Assembly (NCBI RefSeq): GCF_012184415.1
Contig: NZ_VTOX01000013.1
Coordinates: 86,425-150,424 of the forward strand
DNA length: 64,000 nucleotides
Direction: 5' to 3'
Source: Ramlibacter lithotrophicus
GTDB taxonomy: Bacteria; Pseudomonadota; Gammaproteobacteria; Burkholderiales; Burkholderiaceae_C
Part shown: positions 1-10,743 of the stretch, one piece after another
How the letters are laid out: the number at the start of each line of letters is the position of its first letter
How positions within the stretch are numbered: position 1 is the first letter of the stretch
The notes under the pieces: model-generated
Told to the model about the DNA's origin: nothing
The model's database searches: none
The model's input: the letters and a program-made list of their open reading frames with translations, nothing else
Position numbers and translations under genes: made by a program

Positions 1-336
1 GTTCAGGTTCCAGTCCTGCCCCATGAGCTGGAGCAGGTACCAGATCTGCTTCTGTCCCTTGTAGTGGCCGCGCGCATCGCGGCGGATGTACCGGTCGGGC
101 ACCTCGTAGCGCAACCAGTCCCGGGTGCGGGCAATGATGCGCACATGCTCCGGCATGAGGCCCACTTCCTCGTGCAGTTCCCGGAACATGGCCTGCTCGG
201 GAGTCTCCCCCCGGTCGATGCCTCCCTGCGGAAACTGCCAGCTGTGGGTGCGTATGCGCTTGCCCCAGAACACCTGGTTCTTCTGATTGAGCAGGATGAT
301 GCCGACGTTGGGCCGAAAGCCGTCCCGGTCAAGCAT
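1..336 (-). CDS. rppH: RNA pyrophosphohydrolase RppH (Nudix), 3' end outside window
   Basis: This gene encodes a Nudix hydrolase that removes pyrophosphate from the 5' triphosphate end of mRNA and so starts 5'-end-dependent decay. The visible 112 residues include the opening MLDRDGFRPNVGIILLNQ and a complete Nudix box at residues 38-60 (G38, E44, R52-E53, E56-E57, G59). The conserved stretch TRDWLRYEVPDRY follows. The C-terminus lies beyond the left edge. It is divergent from proS, a common pairing in Burkholderiales. No strong Shine-Dalgarno site is visible. The identification is secure; only the C-terminal length is unknown. Confidence 0.93.
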   Translation of the reverse strand, partial: MLDRDGFRPNVGIILLNQKNQVFWGKRIRTHSWQFPQGGIDRGETPEQAMFRELHEEVGLMPEHVRIIARTRDWLRYEVPDRYIRRDARGHYKGQKQIWYLLQLMGQDWNLN

Positions 337-426
337 AATCAAACCCCAATTCTTTAACTGAGTTCATTATGCACGGCGCCGCGCGCGCTCGCAAAGGCTC
401 AGTTGGCACTCGCCGCACCGACCCCG

Positions 427-2168
<1,742 letters not shown>

Positions 2169-2172
<4 letters not shown>

Positions 2173-2852
2173 TCAGCCGGCGGGCGTGCCTCCAGGCGCT
2201 GCCGGCCGGGCTGGGCCTTGCCGCGCTGCCGCCGCTCGTCCGCGCCGGCGCGCAGGTCGAGGAGCCGCTGGCCGATTCGGTGCGCACGGCGCTGAGCTCG
2301 GCGGTGCGCGACGCGGCGCCGCCCGAGCCGCTGTTCGCCGACACCGAGGCGCGCCTGAAGTACCTGCGCTGGCTCGGCGCGATGAGCTCGCGGCTGAAGC
2401 GCCGCAAGACCGAGTGGCTCGAGCGCAAGGAATTCCTGCAGACCATCTGGTACGAGAGCCGGCGCGCCGGACTCGACACCGGGCTGGTCCTTGGACTGGT
2501 GCAGGTCGAAAGCAACTTCCGCAAGTACGCGGTGAGCCGCGCCGGCGCCCGCGGCTACATGCAGGTGATGCCGTTCTGGACCCGCGTGATCGGCGACGGC
2601 GACCCGGCGACGCTGTTCCACATGCAGACCAACCTGCGCTTCGGCTGCGTGATCCTGCGTCACTACATCGACCGCGAGCGCGGCGACCTGTTCATGGCGC
2701 TCGGTCGCTACAACGGCAGCCGCGGCAAGCCGCAGTATCCGAACGCCGTGTTCGCCGCCGCGAAGGCCTGGGATTTCCACGACCTGCCGCGGCCCGAGGT
2801 TTCCCCGGCGCCGGGCAGGAAGCCGGGCGAGGTCCCCGGCGGCCCGAACTGA
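2169..2852 (+). CDS. Lytic transglycosylase, SLT family
   Basis: A 227-residue exported murein-cleaving enzyme. An N-terminal leader with a twin-arginine-like start (SRRACLQ, then a hydrophobic run to about residue 26) suggests Tat or Sec export. The SLT fold spans about residues 88-195. The catalytic glutamate is probably E114 in QVESNF, followed by SRAGARGYMQVMP and a late RYNGS motif, all characteristic of family 1 transglycosylases. The GTG start overlaps the proS stop by four bases. The C-terminal tail is proline/glycine rich and probably disordered. The exact glycan substrate cannot be told from sequence. Confidence 0.85.
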
Positions 2853-2994
2853 CGGCTGCCCTCGAGCGCAGCGCTGCCGTAACGGGTTATCCCGGTGGCA
2901 GCCACGCCGCAGTTCGCTACGCTCCACAACTCTCATGGCGGGGCCATGGCACTCGCCAAGCCGCCACCGTCTCAACGTTCTGGAGAAAAGCGAT

Positions 2995-4596
2995 ATGCGG
3001 GGAATCCTGTCGAGCATCCGTTGGCACCAGTCGCTTCTCGCGGCCGCCGCCGCCGCCGCCCTGGGCGGCGCCACCTTCGCCGTGCAGGCACGTGACCTGG
3101 TGGTGGCGCTCAAGACCGAGCCCACCTCGATGGATCCGCAGTACCACGCGCTGACGCCCAACATCCAGCTGTCGCAGACGCTGTTCGACGCGATGGTCTG
3201 CGCCGATCCGGACCTGGTCCCGAAACCCTGCCTGGCGCAATCGTGGACGGCCAGCGGCAACACCTGGACCTTCAAGCTGCGCCCCGGCGTCAAGTTCTCC
3301 GACGGCTCGCCCTTCACCTCGGCCGACGTCGTGTTCACGCTGGACCGGGTGGGCAAGGTGCCCAACAGCCCGTCCTCGTACAAGGTGTACCTGCAGAAGG
3401 TCGAGAAGGTGGAGGCGGTCGATCCGCTCACGGTGCGGATCACGACCTCGGTGCCGTATCCCTTGCTGCCGACCAACATGGCCAGCCTGCCGATCCTGTC
3501 GGCCAAGGCCGCCTCGGGCCCGGCCCCGGAAGGCAAGACCACCACCGAACTCAACGCCGGCAACGGGCTGGTCGGCGCGGGTCCGTACAAGTTCGTGTCC
3601 TGGAAGCGCGGCTCCGAGATCATCTTCGAGCGCAATCCGCATTACTGGGGCCCGGCGCCGGCCTGGGACCGCGTGATCTACCGCCCGATCAGCAATCCCG
3701 CCGCGCGCGTCGCCGCGCTGCTGGCGGGCGACGTCGACATGGTCGAAGACCCGCCGACGGACGACCTCGAGCGCCTGCAGAAGGATCCGAAGCTCACCGT
3801 GGTGACCAAGGCCTCCAACCGCATCATCTATGTCGCGCTCGACCAGAACGGCGAGCAGACGCCCGGCATCCAGGGCACCAACGGCAAGAACCCGCTGCTG
3901 GACAAGCGGGTGCGCGAGGCGTTGTCGCTGGCCATCGACCGCGCCGCCCTGGTCTCGCGCACGATGAGCGGCATCGGAACGCCGGCCGCGCAATTGCTGC
4001 CGTACCCGATGTTCGGCGCCAGCAAGAACCTGGTCACCGCCGTCAAGGCCGATCCCGAGCGCGCCAAGGCGCTGCTGAAGGAAGCCGGTTATCCCAACGG
4101 CTTCACGCTGGTGCTGGGCACGCCCAACGGCCGCTACATCAACGACAGCAAGGTCGCGCAGACCATTGCCGCCATGTGGACGCGCATCGGCGTGAAGACG
4201 ACGATCGACGCCAACGCGCCGGCGGTGTTCTTCAAGAACCGCGATAGCTACGCCTACAGCGCCTACCTGGCCGGCTGGGGCACGTCGACCGGCGAGATGT
4301 CCAACACCTTGCTGTCGCTGCTGGTCACGCCCAACAAGGAGAAGGGCCTGGGCACCACCAACCGCAGCCGCTATTCCAACCCCGAGATGGACAAGCTGGT
4401 GGTCGATTCCGGCGGGATCATGGACGACGCGCAGCGCGCGGCGGCGCTGGCCAAGGCCAGCGAACTGGCGATGGCGGACTTCGCGATGCTGCCGATCCAC
4501 TTCGAGCATTCGGTCTGGGCCATGAAGAAGGGCATCAATTTCCAGGGCCGCGCGGACCAGCAGACGATGGTGCAATACGCCACGCCGTCGAAGTGA
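2995..4596 (+). CDS. ABC transporter periplasmic substrate-binding protein, family 5 (dipeptide/oligopeptide type)
   Basis: A 533-residue periplasmic solute-binding protein that delivers ligand to the permeases encoded next. The signal peptide ends after about residue 32 (TFAVQA). The family-5 pattern is clear: EPTSMDP near the mature N-terminus, LAQSWT, WTFKLRPGVKFSDGSPFTSADV, and GNGLVGAGPYKFVSW. ATG 2995 is chosen because it begins the signal peptide and is preceded by GGAG. Ligand class (di/oligopeptide, opine, glutathione) is not readable; the downstream amidohydrolases suggest N-acylated or formylated amino acids or small peptides. Confidence 0.9.
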   Translation: MRGILSSIRWHQSLLAAAAAAALGGATFAVQARDLVVALKTEPTSMDPQYHALTPNIQLSQTLFDAMVCADPDLVPKPCLAQSWTASGNTWTFKLRPGVKFSDGSPFTSADVVFTLDRVGKVPNSPSSYKVYLQKVEKVEAVDPLTVRITTSVPYPLLPTNMASLPILSAKAASGPAPEGKTTTELNAGNGLVGAGPYKFVSWKRGSEIIFERNPHYWGPAPAWDRVIYRPISNPAARVAALLAGDVDMVEDPPTDDLERLQKDPKLTVVTKASNRIIYVALDQNGEQTPGIQGTNGKNPLLDKRVREALSLAIDRAALVSRTMSGIGTPAAQLLPYPMFGASKNLVTAVKADPERAKALLKEAGYPNGFTLVLGTPNGRYINDSKVAQTIAAMWTRIGVKTTIDANAPAVFFKNRDSYAYSAYLAGWGTSTGEMSNTLLSLLVTPNKEKGLGTTNRSRYSNPEMDKLVVDSGGIMDDAQRAAALAKASELAMADFAMLPIHFEHSVWAMKKGINFQGRADQQTMVQYATPSK

Positions 4597-4612
4597 GTGA
4601 CGCCAAGGCGGC

Positions 4613-4647
4613 CTGGCGCTGCGGCGCCGGGCCGGCCGTTGCGCCAG
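4613..4647 (+). promoter_or_regulatory. Intercistronic hairpin between binding protein and first permease
   Basis: A perfect 7-bp arm pair (CTGGCGC at 4613-4619 and GCGCCAG at 4641-4647) encloses a GC-rich, partly self-complementary centre, just after the binding-protein stop and just before the permease ATG. Such hairpins in ABC operons often protect the upstream message so that more binding protein than permease is made. There is no T-run, so it is not an obvious terminator. Confidence 0.4.
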
Positions 4648-4651
4648 CCTG

Positions 4652-5629
4652 ATGTCCACCTACATCATCCGCCGCCTGCTGCAGGCCCTGCTGGTCATGG
4701 GCGTCATGTCCGGCCTGGTCTTCGTCGGCCTGTACGTCATCGGCGATCCGGTCTCGATGATGGCCAGCCCGGAGGCGACCGAACTGGACCGCGACGCGAT
4801 CCGGGCCAACTTCGGGCTGGACAAGCCCTTGCTGCACCAGTACGCCATCTTCATGGGCCACGCGCTGCAGTTCGATTTCGGCAAGAGCTTCCTGACCGGC
4901 CAGCCGGCCATGGGCCTGATCCTGGAGCGCATGCCGGCCACGCTGGAACTGGCGACGGTCGCCATCCTGATGTCGATCCTCATCGGCGTGCCGCTGGGGA
5001 TCTGGGCCGGCCTGAAGCCCCAGGCAATCTCCACGCGCGGCATCATGACCGGCTCGGTGCTCGGTTTCTCGCTGCCTAATTTCTGGGTCGGCCTGATGCT
5101 GATCATGATCTTCGCCGTCTACCTGGGCTGGCTTCCGGCGAGCGGGCGCGGCGCCACGGTGCAGGTTGGCCCCGTGGCGTTGAGCGTGCTCACGCTGGAC
5201 GGATGGTCGCGGCTGCTGCTGCCGGCGACGACCATCGCGCTGGCCAAGGCGGCGCTGATCATCCGGGTCACGCGCGCCGCCACCCGCGAGGCGCTGCCGA
5301 TGGACTACATCAAGTTCGCGCGCGCCAAGGGGCTGGCCTGGAGCCGCATCCTCCGCGTGCACCTGCTCAAGAACATCCTGATCCCGATCGTCACCGTCTG
5401 CGGGCTCGAGTACGGCCAGGTGGTGGCCTTCGCGGTGGTGACGGAGACCATCTTCGCCTGGCCCGGCATGGGCAAATTGCTGCTCGACTCGATCATCACG
5501 CTGGACCGGCCGGTGGTGGTCGCCTACCTGATCCTCATCGTGTTCTTCCTCGTGATGCTCAACCTCGCCGTCGACATCCTCTATTCGGTGCTCGATCCGC
5601 GGGTGCGGCTGCAGGCGGCCAAGGCATGA
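4652..5629 (+). CDS. ABC transporter permease, DppB/OppB type
   Basis: An inner-membrane permease subunit of 325 residues with about six membrane segments. It opens with the family-typical MSTYIIRRLLQALLVM. The N-terminal half contains DPVSMMASPEATELDRDAIRANFGLDKPL, as in nickel/peptide permease B proteins. The EAA loop reads DYIKFARAKGLAWSRILRVHLLKN. Its stop overlaps the next permease start by ATGA (5626-5629), which shows tight co-translation. Confidence 0.92.
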   Translation: MSTYIIRRLLQALLVMGVMSGLVFVGLYVIGDPVSMMASPEATELDRDAIRANFGLDKPLLHQYAIFMGHALQFDFGKSFLTGQPAMGLILERMPATLELATVAILMSILIGVPLGIWAGLKPQAISTRGIMTGSVLGFSLPNFWVGLMLIMIFAVYLGWLPASGRGATVQVGPVALSVLTLDGWSRLLLPATTIALAKAALIIRVTRAATREALPMDYIKFARAKGLAWSRILRVHLLKNILIPIVTVCGLEYGQVVAFAVVTETIFAWPGMGKLLLDSIITLDRPVVVAYLILIVFFLVMLNLAVDILYSVLDPRVRLQAAKA

Positions 5630-6558
5630 GCGAAGTCCTGGTTCCACCCGCGGAACTCGCCGCCGCGACGGCGCTGCCGCCGCCCGAAACGCCGTGGCAG
5701 CGGCTGCGGCGCGAATTTTTCGCCAGCAAGCTCGCGATGATGGGCCTGGCGCTGCTGCTGCTGGCGGCCGGGGCCGCGGTATTCGCGCCGTGGCTCGCGC
5801 CGCAGAACCCGTACGACATCGGGACGCTGGATATCTTCGACGCCAAGCTGCCGCCCGGCAGCAAGAGCGCCGACGGCAGCATCACCTACTGGCTGGGCAC
5901 CGACGGCCAGGCGCGCGACCTGCTCTCGGCGATCTTCTACGGATTGCGCACCAGCCTGATGGTCGGTGGCATCTCGGTGGCCGCGGCGCTGGCCATCGGC
6001 AGCATCGTCGGCCTGGCGGCCGCCTATTTCAGCGGCTGGGTCGACTCGGTGCTGATGCGCATCGTCGACATCCAGCTGTCCTTCCCGGCGATCCTGGTGG
6101 CCCTGATCCTGCTGGCGATCCTCGGCAAGGGCGTCGACAAGGTGATCATCGCGCTCATCATCGTGCAGTGGGCCTACTTCGCCCGCGCCGCGCGCGGCGC
6201 CGCGCTGGTGGAGCGCGCGAAGGAATACGTGGAGGCGGCGCAATGCATGGCGCTGGGCTGGCCGCGGGTGCTGCTGCGCCACATGCTGCCCAACTGCCTG
6301 CCGCCGCTGATCGTGATCGCGACCATCGACCTGGCCCACGCCATCGCGCTGGAGTCCACCTTGTCCTTCCTGGGTGTCGGCGTGCCGGTGACCGAGCCGT
6401 CGCTGGGCATGCTGATCGCGAACGGCTTCGAGTTCATGTTGTCGGGCCATTACTGGATCTCGTTCTTTCCCGGCATCGCGCTGGCGCTGGCCATCGTCGG
6501 CATCAACCTGGTGGGCGACCATCTGCGCGACGTCCTCAACCCGCACAACGTGCGCTAG
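5626..6558 (+). CDS. ABC transporter permease, DppC/OppC type
   Basis: The second permease subunit, 310 residues. The N-terminal cytoplasmic stretch (WQRLRREFFASKLAMMGLAL) leads into the first membrane helix. The periplasmic loop carries YWLGTDGQARDLLSAIFYGLRTSL, characteristic of DppC proteins. The EAA-like loop is EYVEAAQCMALGWPRVLLRHMLPN, and the C-terminus is GDHLRDVLNP. It starts at ATG 5626, overlapping the previous stop, and is followed after three bases by the first ATPase gene. Confidence 0.92.
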   Translation: MSEVLVPPAELAAATALPPPETPWQRLRREFFASKLAMMGLALLLLAAGAAVFAPWLAPQNPYDIGTLDIFDAKLPPGSKSADGSITYWLGTDGQARDLLSAIFYGLRTSLMVGGISVAAALAIGSIVGLAAAYFSGWVDSVLMRIVDIQLSFPAILVALILLAILGKGVDKVIIALIIVQWAYFARAARGAALVERAKEYVEAAQCMALGWPRVLLRHMLPNCLPPLIVIATIDLAHAIALESTLSFLGVGVPVTEPSLGMLIANGFEFMLSGHYWISFFPGIALALAIVGINLVGDHLRDVLNPHNVR

Positions 6559-6561
6559 CCG

Positions 6562-7569
6562 ATGGACGGACACGATTTCTCCGCCGGCGCGCGGGCCGGG
6601 AAACCGGATGCCACGGTGCTCGACGTGCAGGGCCTGCAGACGCATTTCTTCACCCATGGCGGCGTCGTCAAGGCCGTGGACGGCGTCGACCTGCAGGTGC
6701 GTTCCGGCGAGATCGTCGGGCTGGTCGGCGAATCAGGGTCCGGCAAGACCATCACCGGCTTTTCCGTGATCGGCCTGATCGACCCACCCGGGCGCATCGT
6801 CGGCGGGTCCATCCGCTATCTGGGCGAGGAACTCGCCGGGGCGAGCGAGCAGCGGCTGCAGCAGTTGCGGGGCAAGGAGATCTCGATGATCTTCCAGGAC
6901 CCGATGATGACGCTCAACCCGGTGCTGCGTGTCGACACGCAGATGGTGGAGGCGATCCTCGCGCACGAGAAGGTGGGCGCCGCCGCCGCGCTGGCGCGCT
7001 CGCGCGAGGCGCTCGCGATGGTCGGCATCCCGTCACCCGAAGAGCGGCTACTGGCCTATCCGCACCAGCTGTCCGGCGGCATGCGCCAGCGCGTGGCGAT
7101 CGCGATCGCCTTGCTGAACCGGCCGCGCCTGATCGTCGCCGACGAGCCGACGACGGCGCTGGACGTGACGATCCAGGCCCAGATCCTGTTCGAAGTGCAG
7201 AAACTGTGCCGCGAGACCGGCACCGCGCTCATCTGGATCACGCACGACCTGGCCGTGGTCTCCGGCCTGGCCGACCGGATCGCAGTGATGTATGCCGGGC
7301 GCATCGTCGAGAGCGGCGCGACGGTCGACGTGATCCGGCGCCCGACGCATCCCTACACCCAGGGACTGATCGATTCCATTCCGACGCGCGCCACCCACGG
7401 GTCGCTGCTGCGGCAGATTCCCGGCATGACGCCGTCGCTGTTGCACCTGCCGCAGGGTTGCGCGTTCCGCCCCCGCTGCCCGCGTGCCTCCGACGCCTGC
7501 CTCGTCGTGCCGCAGCCGACCGCGCTGCCGCACGAGCGCAGCGTGCGCTGCTGGCACGCGCTGGCCTGA
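6562..7569 (+). CDS. ABC transporter ATP-binding protein, DppD/OppD type
   Basis: A 335-residue cytoplasmic ATPase that powers the transporter as a heterodimer with the next gene product. Walker A is GESGSGKT, the Q-loop region is SMIFQDPMMTLNP, the signature is LSGGMRQR, and Walker B is LIVADEPTTALD followed by ITHDLAVVS. The C-terminal oligopeptide-transport extension has HPYTQGLIDSIP and the cysteine-rich GCAFRPRCPRASDAC motif typical of this subfamily, some members of which bind an Fe-S cluster there. Confidence 0.93.
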   Translation: MDGHDFSAGARAGKPDATVLDVQGLQTHFFTHGGVVKAVDGVDLQVRSGEIVGLVGESGSGKTITGFSVIGLIDPPGRIVGGSIRYLGEELAGASEQRLQQLRGKEISMIFQDPMMTLNPVLRVDTQMVEAILAHEKVGAAAALARSREALAMVGIPSPEERLLAYPHQLSGGMRQRVAIAIALLNRPRLIVADEPTTALDVTIQAQILFEVQKLCRETGTALIWITHDLAVVSGLADRIAVMYAGRIVESGATVDVIRRPTHPYTQGLIDSIPTRATHGSLLRQIPGMTPSLLHLPQGCAFRPRCPRASDACLVVPQPTALPHERSVRCWHALA

Positions 7570-7581
7570 AGGAACGTCCGC

Positions 7582-8631
7582 ATGCAACAGCTGGCCGAGA
7601 TCCCGGTGACGATTGCAACGCCCACGCCGCTGCTGCAGCTGCGCGGCATCGAGAAACGCTTCGTGCAACCGGTCGACGTCGCCGGGCGCATCGCCAACCT
7701 GCTGGGCGCCAACAACCGCGCCGCGGTCGTCCACGCCGTGGCCGGCGTCGACCTGGACGTGCGCGCCGGCGAGGTGATCGGCGTCGTCGGGGAATCCGGC
7801 TGCGGCAAGTCCACCCTCGGCCGGGTCATCGCCGACATCAGCCCGGCCACCGAGGGCGAGGTCAGTTACCAGGGCAAGCGCCTGCAGGACATGACGGCGC
7901 CCGAGCGCCGGGCGTACGCGCTGGGCGTGCAGATGATCTTCCAGAACCCGATGGCGTCGCTCAATCCGCGCATGCGGGTGCTGGACATCATCGGCGAGGC
8001 GCCCGTCGTGCACGGCATCGTTCCCGCCGCGAAGAAGACCGAGTACGTGGCCGGCCTCATGCGCCAGGTCGGGCTCGATCCCGAGTACGCCCAGCGCTAT
8101 CCGCACCAGTTCTCGGGCGGACAGCGCCAGCGCATCGGCATCGCCCGCGCCCTGGCCCTCAAGCCCCGGCTGATCGTCTGCGACGAAGCGGTGGCGGCGC
8201 TCGACGTTTCGATCCAGGCGCAGGTGCTCAACCTGTTCCTCGAATTGCGGCGCGAGTTCGACCTCACCTATCTGTTCATCAGCCACAACCTCGGCGTGGT
8301 CGGCCATGTCTCCGACCGCGTGGTCATCATGTACCTCGGGCGGGTGGTGGAGGTCGCGCCCACGGACGTCGTCTTCAACCGCCCCAATCATCCCTACACC
8401 CAGGCGCTGCTGGCGGAGCTGCCGACGCTGGAGACCACGCGCCGCGCATACCAGCCGATCAAGGGCGAGTTGCCTTCTCCGCTGCGACCGCCGACCGGGT
8501 GCAGTTTCCATCCGCGCTGTCCCCACGCCATGCCACGCTGCGCGGCCGAACTGCCCGCGCTCAGGACGCTGGCGGACGGCCACGCCAGTGCCTGCCACCT
8601 GAACGACCTGCAGCCCGCCACGCCCGCATGA
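7582..8631 (+). CDS. ABC transporter ATP-binding protein, DppF/OppF type
   Basis: The partner ATPase of 349 residues. Walker A is GESGCGKST, the signature is FSGGQRQRIGIARAL, and the Walker B region reads LIVCDEAVAALDVSIQAQ. Note VAALD where most OppF proteins have VSALD. The C-terminal extension has HPYTQALLAELP and the cysteine motif GCSFHPRCPHAMPRC. An RBS-like AAGGAACG precedes ATG 7582. Its stop overlaps the next gene start (ATGA at 8628-8631), linking transport to hydrolysis. Confidence 0.93.
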   Translation: MQQLAEIPVTIATPTPLLQLRGIEKRFVQPVDVAGRIANLLGANNRAAVVHAVAGVDLDVRAGEVIGVVGESGCGKSTLGRVIADISPATEGEVSYQGKRLQDMTAPERRAYALGVQMIFQNPMASLNPRMRVLDIIGEAPVVHGIVPAAKKTEYVAGLMRQVGLDPEYAQRYPHQFSGGQRQRIGIARALALKPRLIVCDEAVAALDVSIQAQVLNLFLELRREFDLTYLFISHNLGVVGHVSDRVVIMYLGRVVEVAPTDVVFNRPNHPYTQALLAELPTLETTRRAYQPIKGELPSPLRPPTGCSFHPRCPHAMPRCAAELPALRTLADGHASACHLNDLQPATPA

Positions 8632-9518
8632 CCCGTCCCGCCAGAGTCCTCCCCAGCGTGCCCGGCACGTTCCCGCCGTACACGCTGCGCCTGCCCGAGG
8701 GCGACGCGATCCCGCTCGTCTGCGACTCGCCCCACAGCGGCACGATGTACCCCGAGGATTTCGGCTACGCCCTGCCGTTCGAGCAACTGCGCGCCGGCGA
8801 GGACACCGACGTCCACGTGCTGTGGGAAGCGCTGCCTTCGGTCGGCGCCACCCTGCTGGCCGCCGAGTTTCCCCGCGCCTACGTCGACCCGAACCGCGAC
8901 GTCGAGGACATCGATCCGCAGATGCTCGACAACGCGTGGCCGACGCCGCTGAGTCCGAGCGAGAAGACCAGGCTGGGCATCGGTCTCATCTGGCGCGAAG
9001 CGGGGCCCGACGGCCGCAAGCCGATCTACGACCGGCTGCTCGGCGTGCAGGAGGTGCAGCAGCGGATCGCCCGCTATCACGCGCCGTATCACGCCGCCAT
9101 GCGCGAGCAGATCGAGGCGGCGTATGAGCGCTTCGGCGCCGTGTGGCACCTGAATCTGCATTCGATGCCGGCCGACTCCTATGCCGGCCTGCAGATCGAG
9201 AGCGATCATCCGCTGGCGGACTTCGTGCTGGGCGACCGTGACGGCACCACCGCGGCGCCCGAGTTCACGGCGATGGTCGCCGACGCCCTGCGGTCGCGCG
9301 GCTTCACCGTGGCCATCAACGACCCGTTCAAGGGCGTCGCGCTGATCGCCCGGCTCGGCCGCCCCGCCGAGCGCCGCCACAGCCTGCAGATCGAACTGCA
9401 CCGCGGTCTGTACATGGACGAACACACCCGCGAGCGCAGCCCCGGTTTCGGCGTGCTGCAGGCCGCGCTGACCGAGGTAGCCGGCGAGATCGCCGGCTAC
9501 GTGAAGAGCCAGCTTTGA
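8628..9518 (+). CDS. N-formylglutamate amidohydrolase family protein
   Basis: A 296-residue predicted metallo-amidohydrolase of the FGase/HutG2 family, which hydrolyses N-formyl or related amide bonds of acidic amino acids. Recognisable motifs are DSPHSGTMYPEDF (residues 33-45), DPNRDVEDIDPQML (87-100) and LNLHSMP (175-181), which supply the metal-binding and catalytic His/Glu/Asp set. There is no signal peptide, so it acts in the cytoplasm on imported substrate. Translational coupling to the OppF-type gene argues that its substrate is what the transporter brings in. No other hut gene is adjacent, so a histidine-degradation role is not supported. Confidence 0.82.
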   Translation: MTRPARVLPSVPGTFPPYTLRLPEGDAIPLVCDSPHSGTMYPEDFGYALPFEQLRAGEDTDVHVLWEALPSVGATLLAAEFPRAYVDPNRDVEDIDPQMLDNAWPTPLSPSEKTRLGIGLIWREAGPDGRKPIYDRLLGVQEVQQRIARYHAPYHAAMREQIEAAYERFGAVWHLNLHSMPADSYAGLQIESDHPLADFVLGDRDGTTAAPEFTAMVADALRSRGFTVAINDPFKGVALIARLGRPAERRHSLQIELHRGLYMDEHTRERSPGFGVLQAALTEVAGEIAGYVKSQL

Positions 9519-9528
9519 AGGACCCCGA

Positions 9529-10743
9529 ATGAGCCTGATTGCCGAAATCGAAAGAACCCACGAAGAATTCACCGCGCTGCGGCGCGACATCCATGCGCAC
9601 CCGGAACTCGCTTTCAAGGAGAACCGCACGTCGGAAATCGTGGCCGAGCGGCTTGCCTCCTGGGGCATCGAGGTGCATCGCGGGCTGGGCAAGACGGGCG
9701 TGGTAGGCGTGCTGCGCGGCACTCGCACCGCCAGGACCGGCAAGCCGCGCGCCATCGGCCTGCGCGCCGACATGGACGCGCTGCCGATGCCGGAGCACAA
9801 CCGCTTCGCGCACGCCTCGAAGCACGAGGGCCGCATGCACGGCTGCGGCCACGACGGGCACACGGCGATGCTGCTGGGCGCGGCAAAGTACCTGTCCTCG
9901 CACCGCGAATTCGACGGCGTCGTGAACTTCATCTTCCAGCCGGCGGAAGAGGGCGGCAACGCCGGCGCGCGGGCGATGATCGAGGACGGGCTGTTCGAGA
10001 AATTTCCCTGCGACGAGATCTACGGCATGCACAACATGCCCGGCTTTCCGGCCGCCCAGTTCGCCTTCCGCAAGGGGCCGACCATGGCCTCGAGCAACCG
10101 CTTCGACATCATCGTGCGCGGCACCGGCGGCCACGCGGCGCAGCCGCACAAGGCGGTGGACACCATCGTCATCGCGGCCGAGATGATCGGCGTGCTGCAG
10201 ACCCTGATCTCGCGCCATCGCAACCCGATCGATGTCGCCGTGCTCAGCGTCACGCAGATCCATGCCGGCGACGCCTACAACGTGCTGCCCGGCGAGGCCG
10301 TCATCCGCGGCACGGTGCGAACCTTCAGCACGGAGGTGCTCGACGAGATCGAGAACAACATGCGGCGCGTGGCCGAGACGCTGCCGCGGGTGCACGGCGG
10401 CAGCGGCGAGCTGCAGTTCTACCGCGCCTATCCGCCGCTGGTGAACTGGGACGAGCCGACGGATTTTGCTGCCAGGGTGGCGGAGGAGGTGTTCGGCGCC
10501 GACAAGGTGGACCGCGACACGCCGCAGCACGGCGGCGCGGAGGACTTCTCGTTCTACCTGGAGAAGGTCCCGGGCACCTACCTGTTCCTCGGCAACGGGG
10601 ACGGCGAGCACCGGGAGGGTCGCTACGTCGGCATGGGGCCGTGCGAGCTGCACAACCCGAACTACGACTTCAACGACGCGCTGCTGCCGGTGGGCTCGAC
10701 CTATTGGGTGCGGCTCACGCAGGCCTTCTTCGCCCGCGCCTGA
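9529..10743 (+). CDS. M20 family amidohydrolase (hippurate hydrolase / aminoacylase type)
   Basis: A 404-residue cytoplasmic metallopeptidase-fold amidohydrolase. Metal-binding motifs are GLRADMDALPMPE (about residues 78-89), HGCGHDGHTAMLLGAAKYL (104-122, with C106 and H108), PAEEGGNAGARAMI and a late HGGAEDFSFYL. The dimerisation domain sits between about residues 185 and 300. Family members cleave N-acyl amino acids or peptides. It follows the amidohydrolase above by 10 bp and closes the transporter operon. The stop codon abuts the stop of the convergent AAA+ gene (TGATCA at 10741-10746). Confidence 0.9.
   Translation: MSLIAEIERTHEEFTALRRDIHAHPELAFKENRTSEIVAERLASWGIEVHRGLGKTGVVGVLRGTRTARTGKPRAIGLRADMDALPMPEHNRFAHASKHEGRMHGCGHDGHTAMLLGAAKYLSSHREFDGVVNFIFQPAEEGGNAGARAMIEDGLFEKFPCDEIYGMHNMPGFPAAQFAFRKGPTMASSNRFDIIVRGTGGHAAQPHKAVDTIVIAAEMIGVLQTLISRHRNPIDVAVLSVTQIHAGDAYNVLPGEAVIRGTVRTFSTEVLDEIENNMRRVAETLPRVHGGSGELQFYRAYPPLVNWDEPTDFAARVAEEVFGADKVDRDTPQHGGAEDFSFYLEKVPGTYLFLGNGDGEHREGRYVGMGPCELHNPNYDFNDALLPVGSTYWVRLTQAFFARA

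Noticed and set aside
337..426. Inverted repeat GCATAAT/ATTATGC between rppH and proS as an operator
   Set aside because: Only seven bases per arm, 27 bp apart, and one arm contains the rppH start codon; too weak to call.
403..426. TTG start giving ProS eight extra residues
   Set aside because: The family begins at MKASQF; the extra residues are not conserved in known ProS proteins.
8628..9518. Histidine-utilisation HutG assignment
   Set aside because: The family fits, but no hutH, hutU or hutI is nearby, and the gene is coupled to a peptide-type transporter, so the pathway name was not used.
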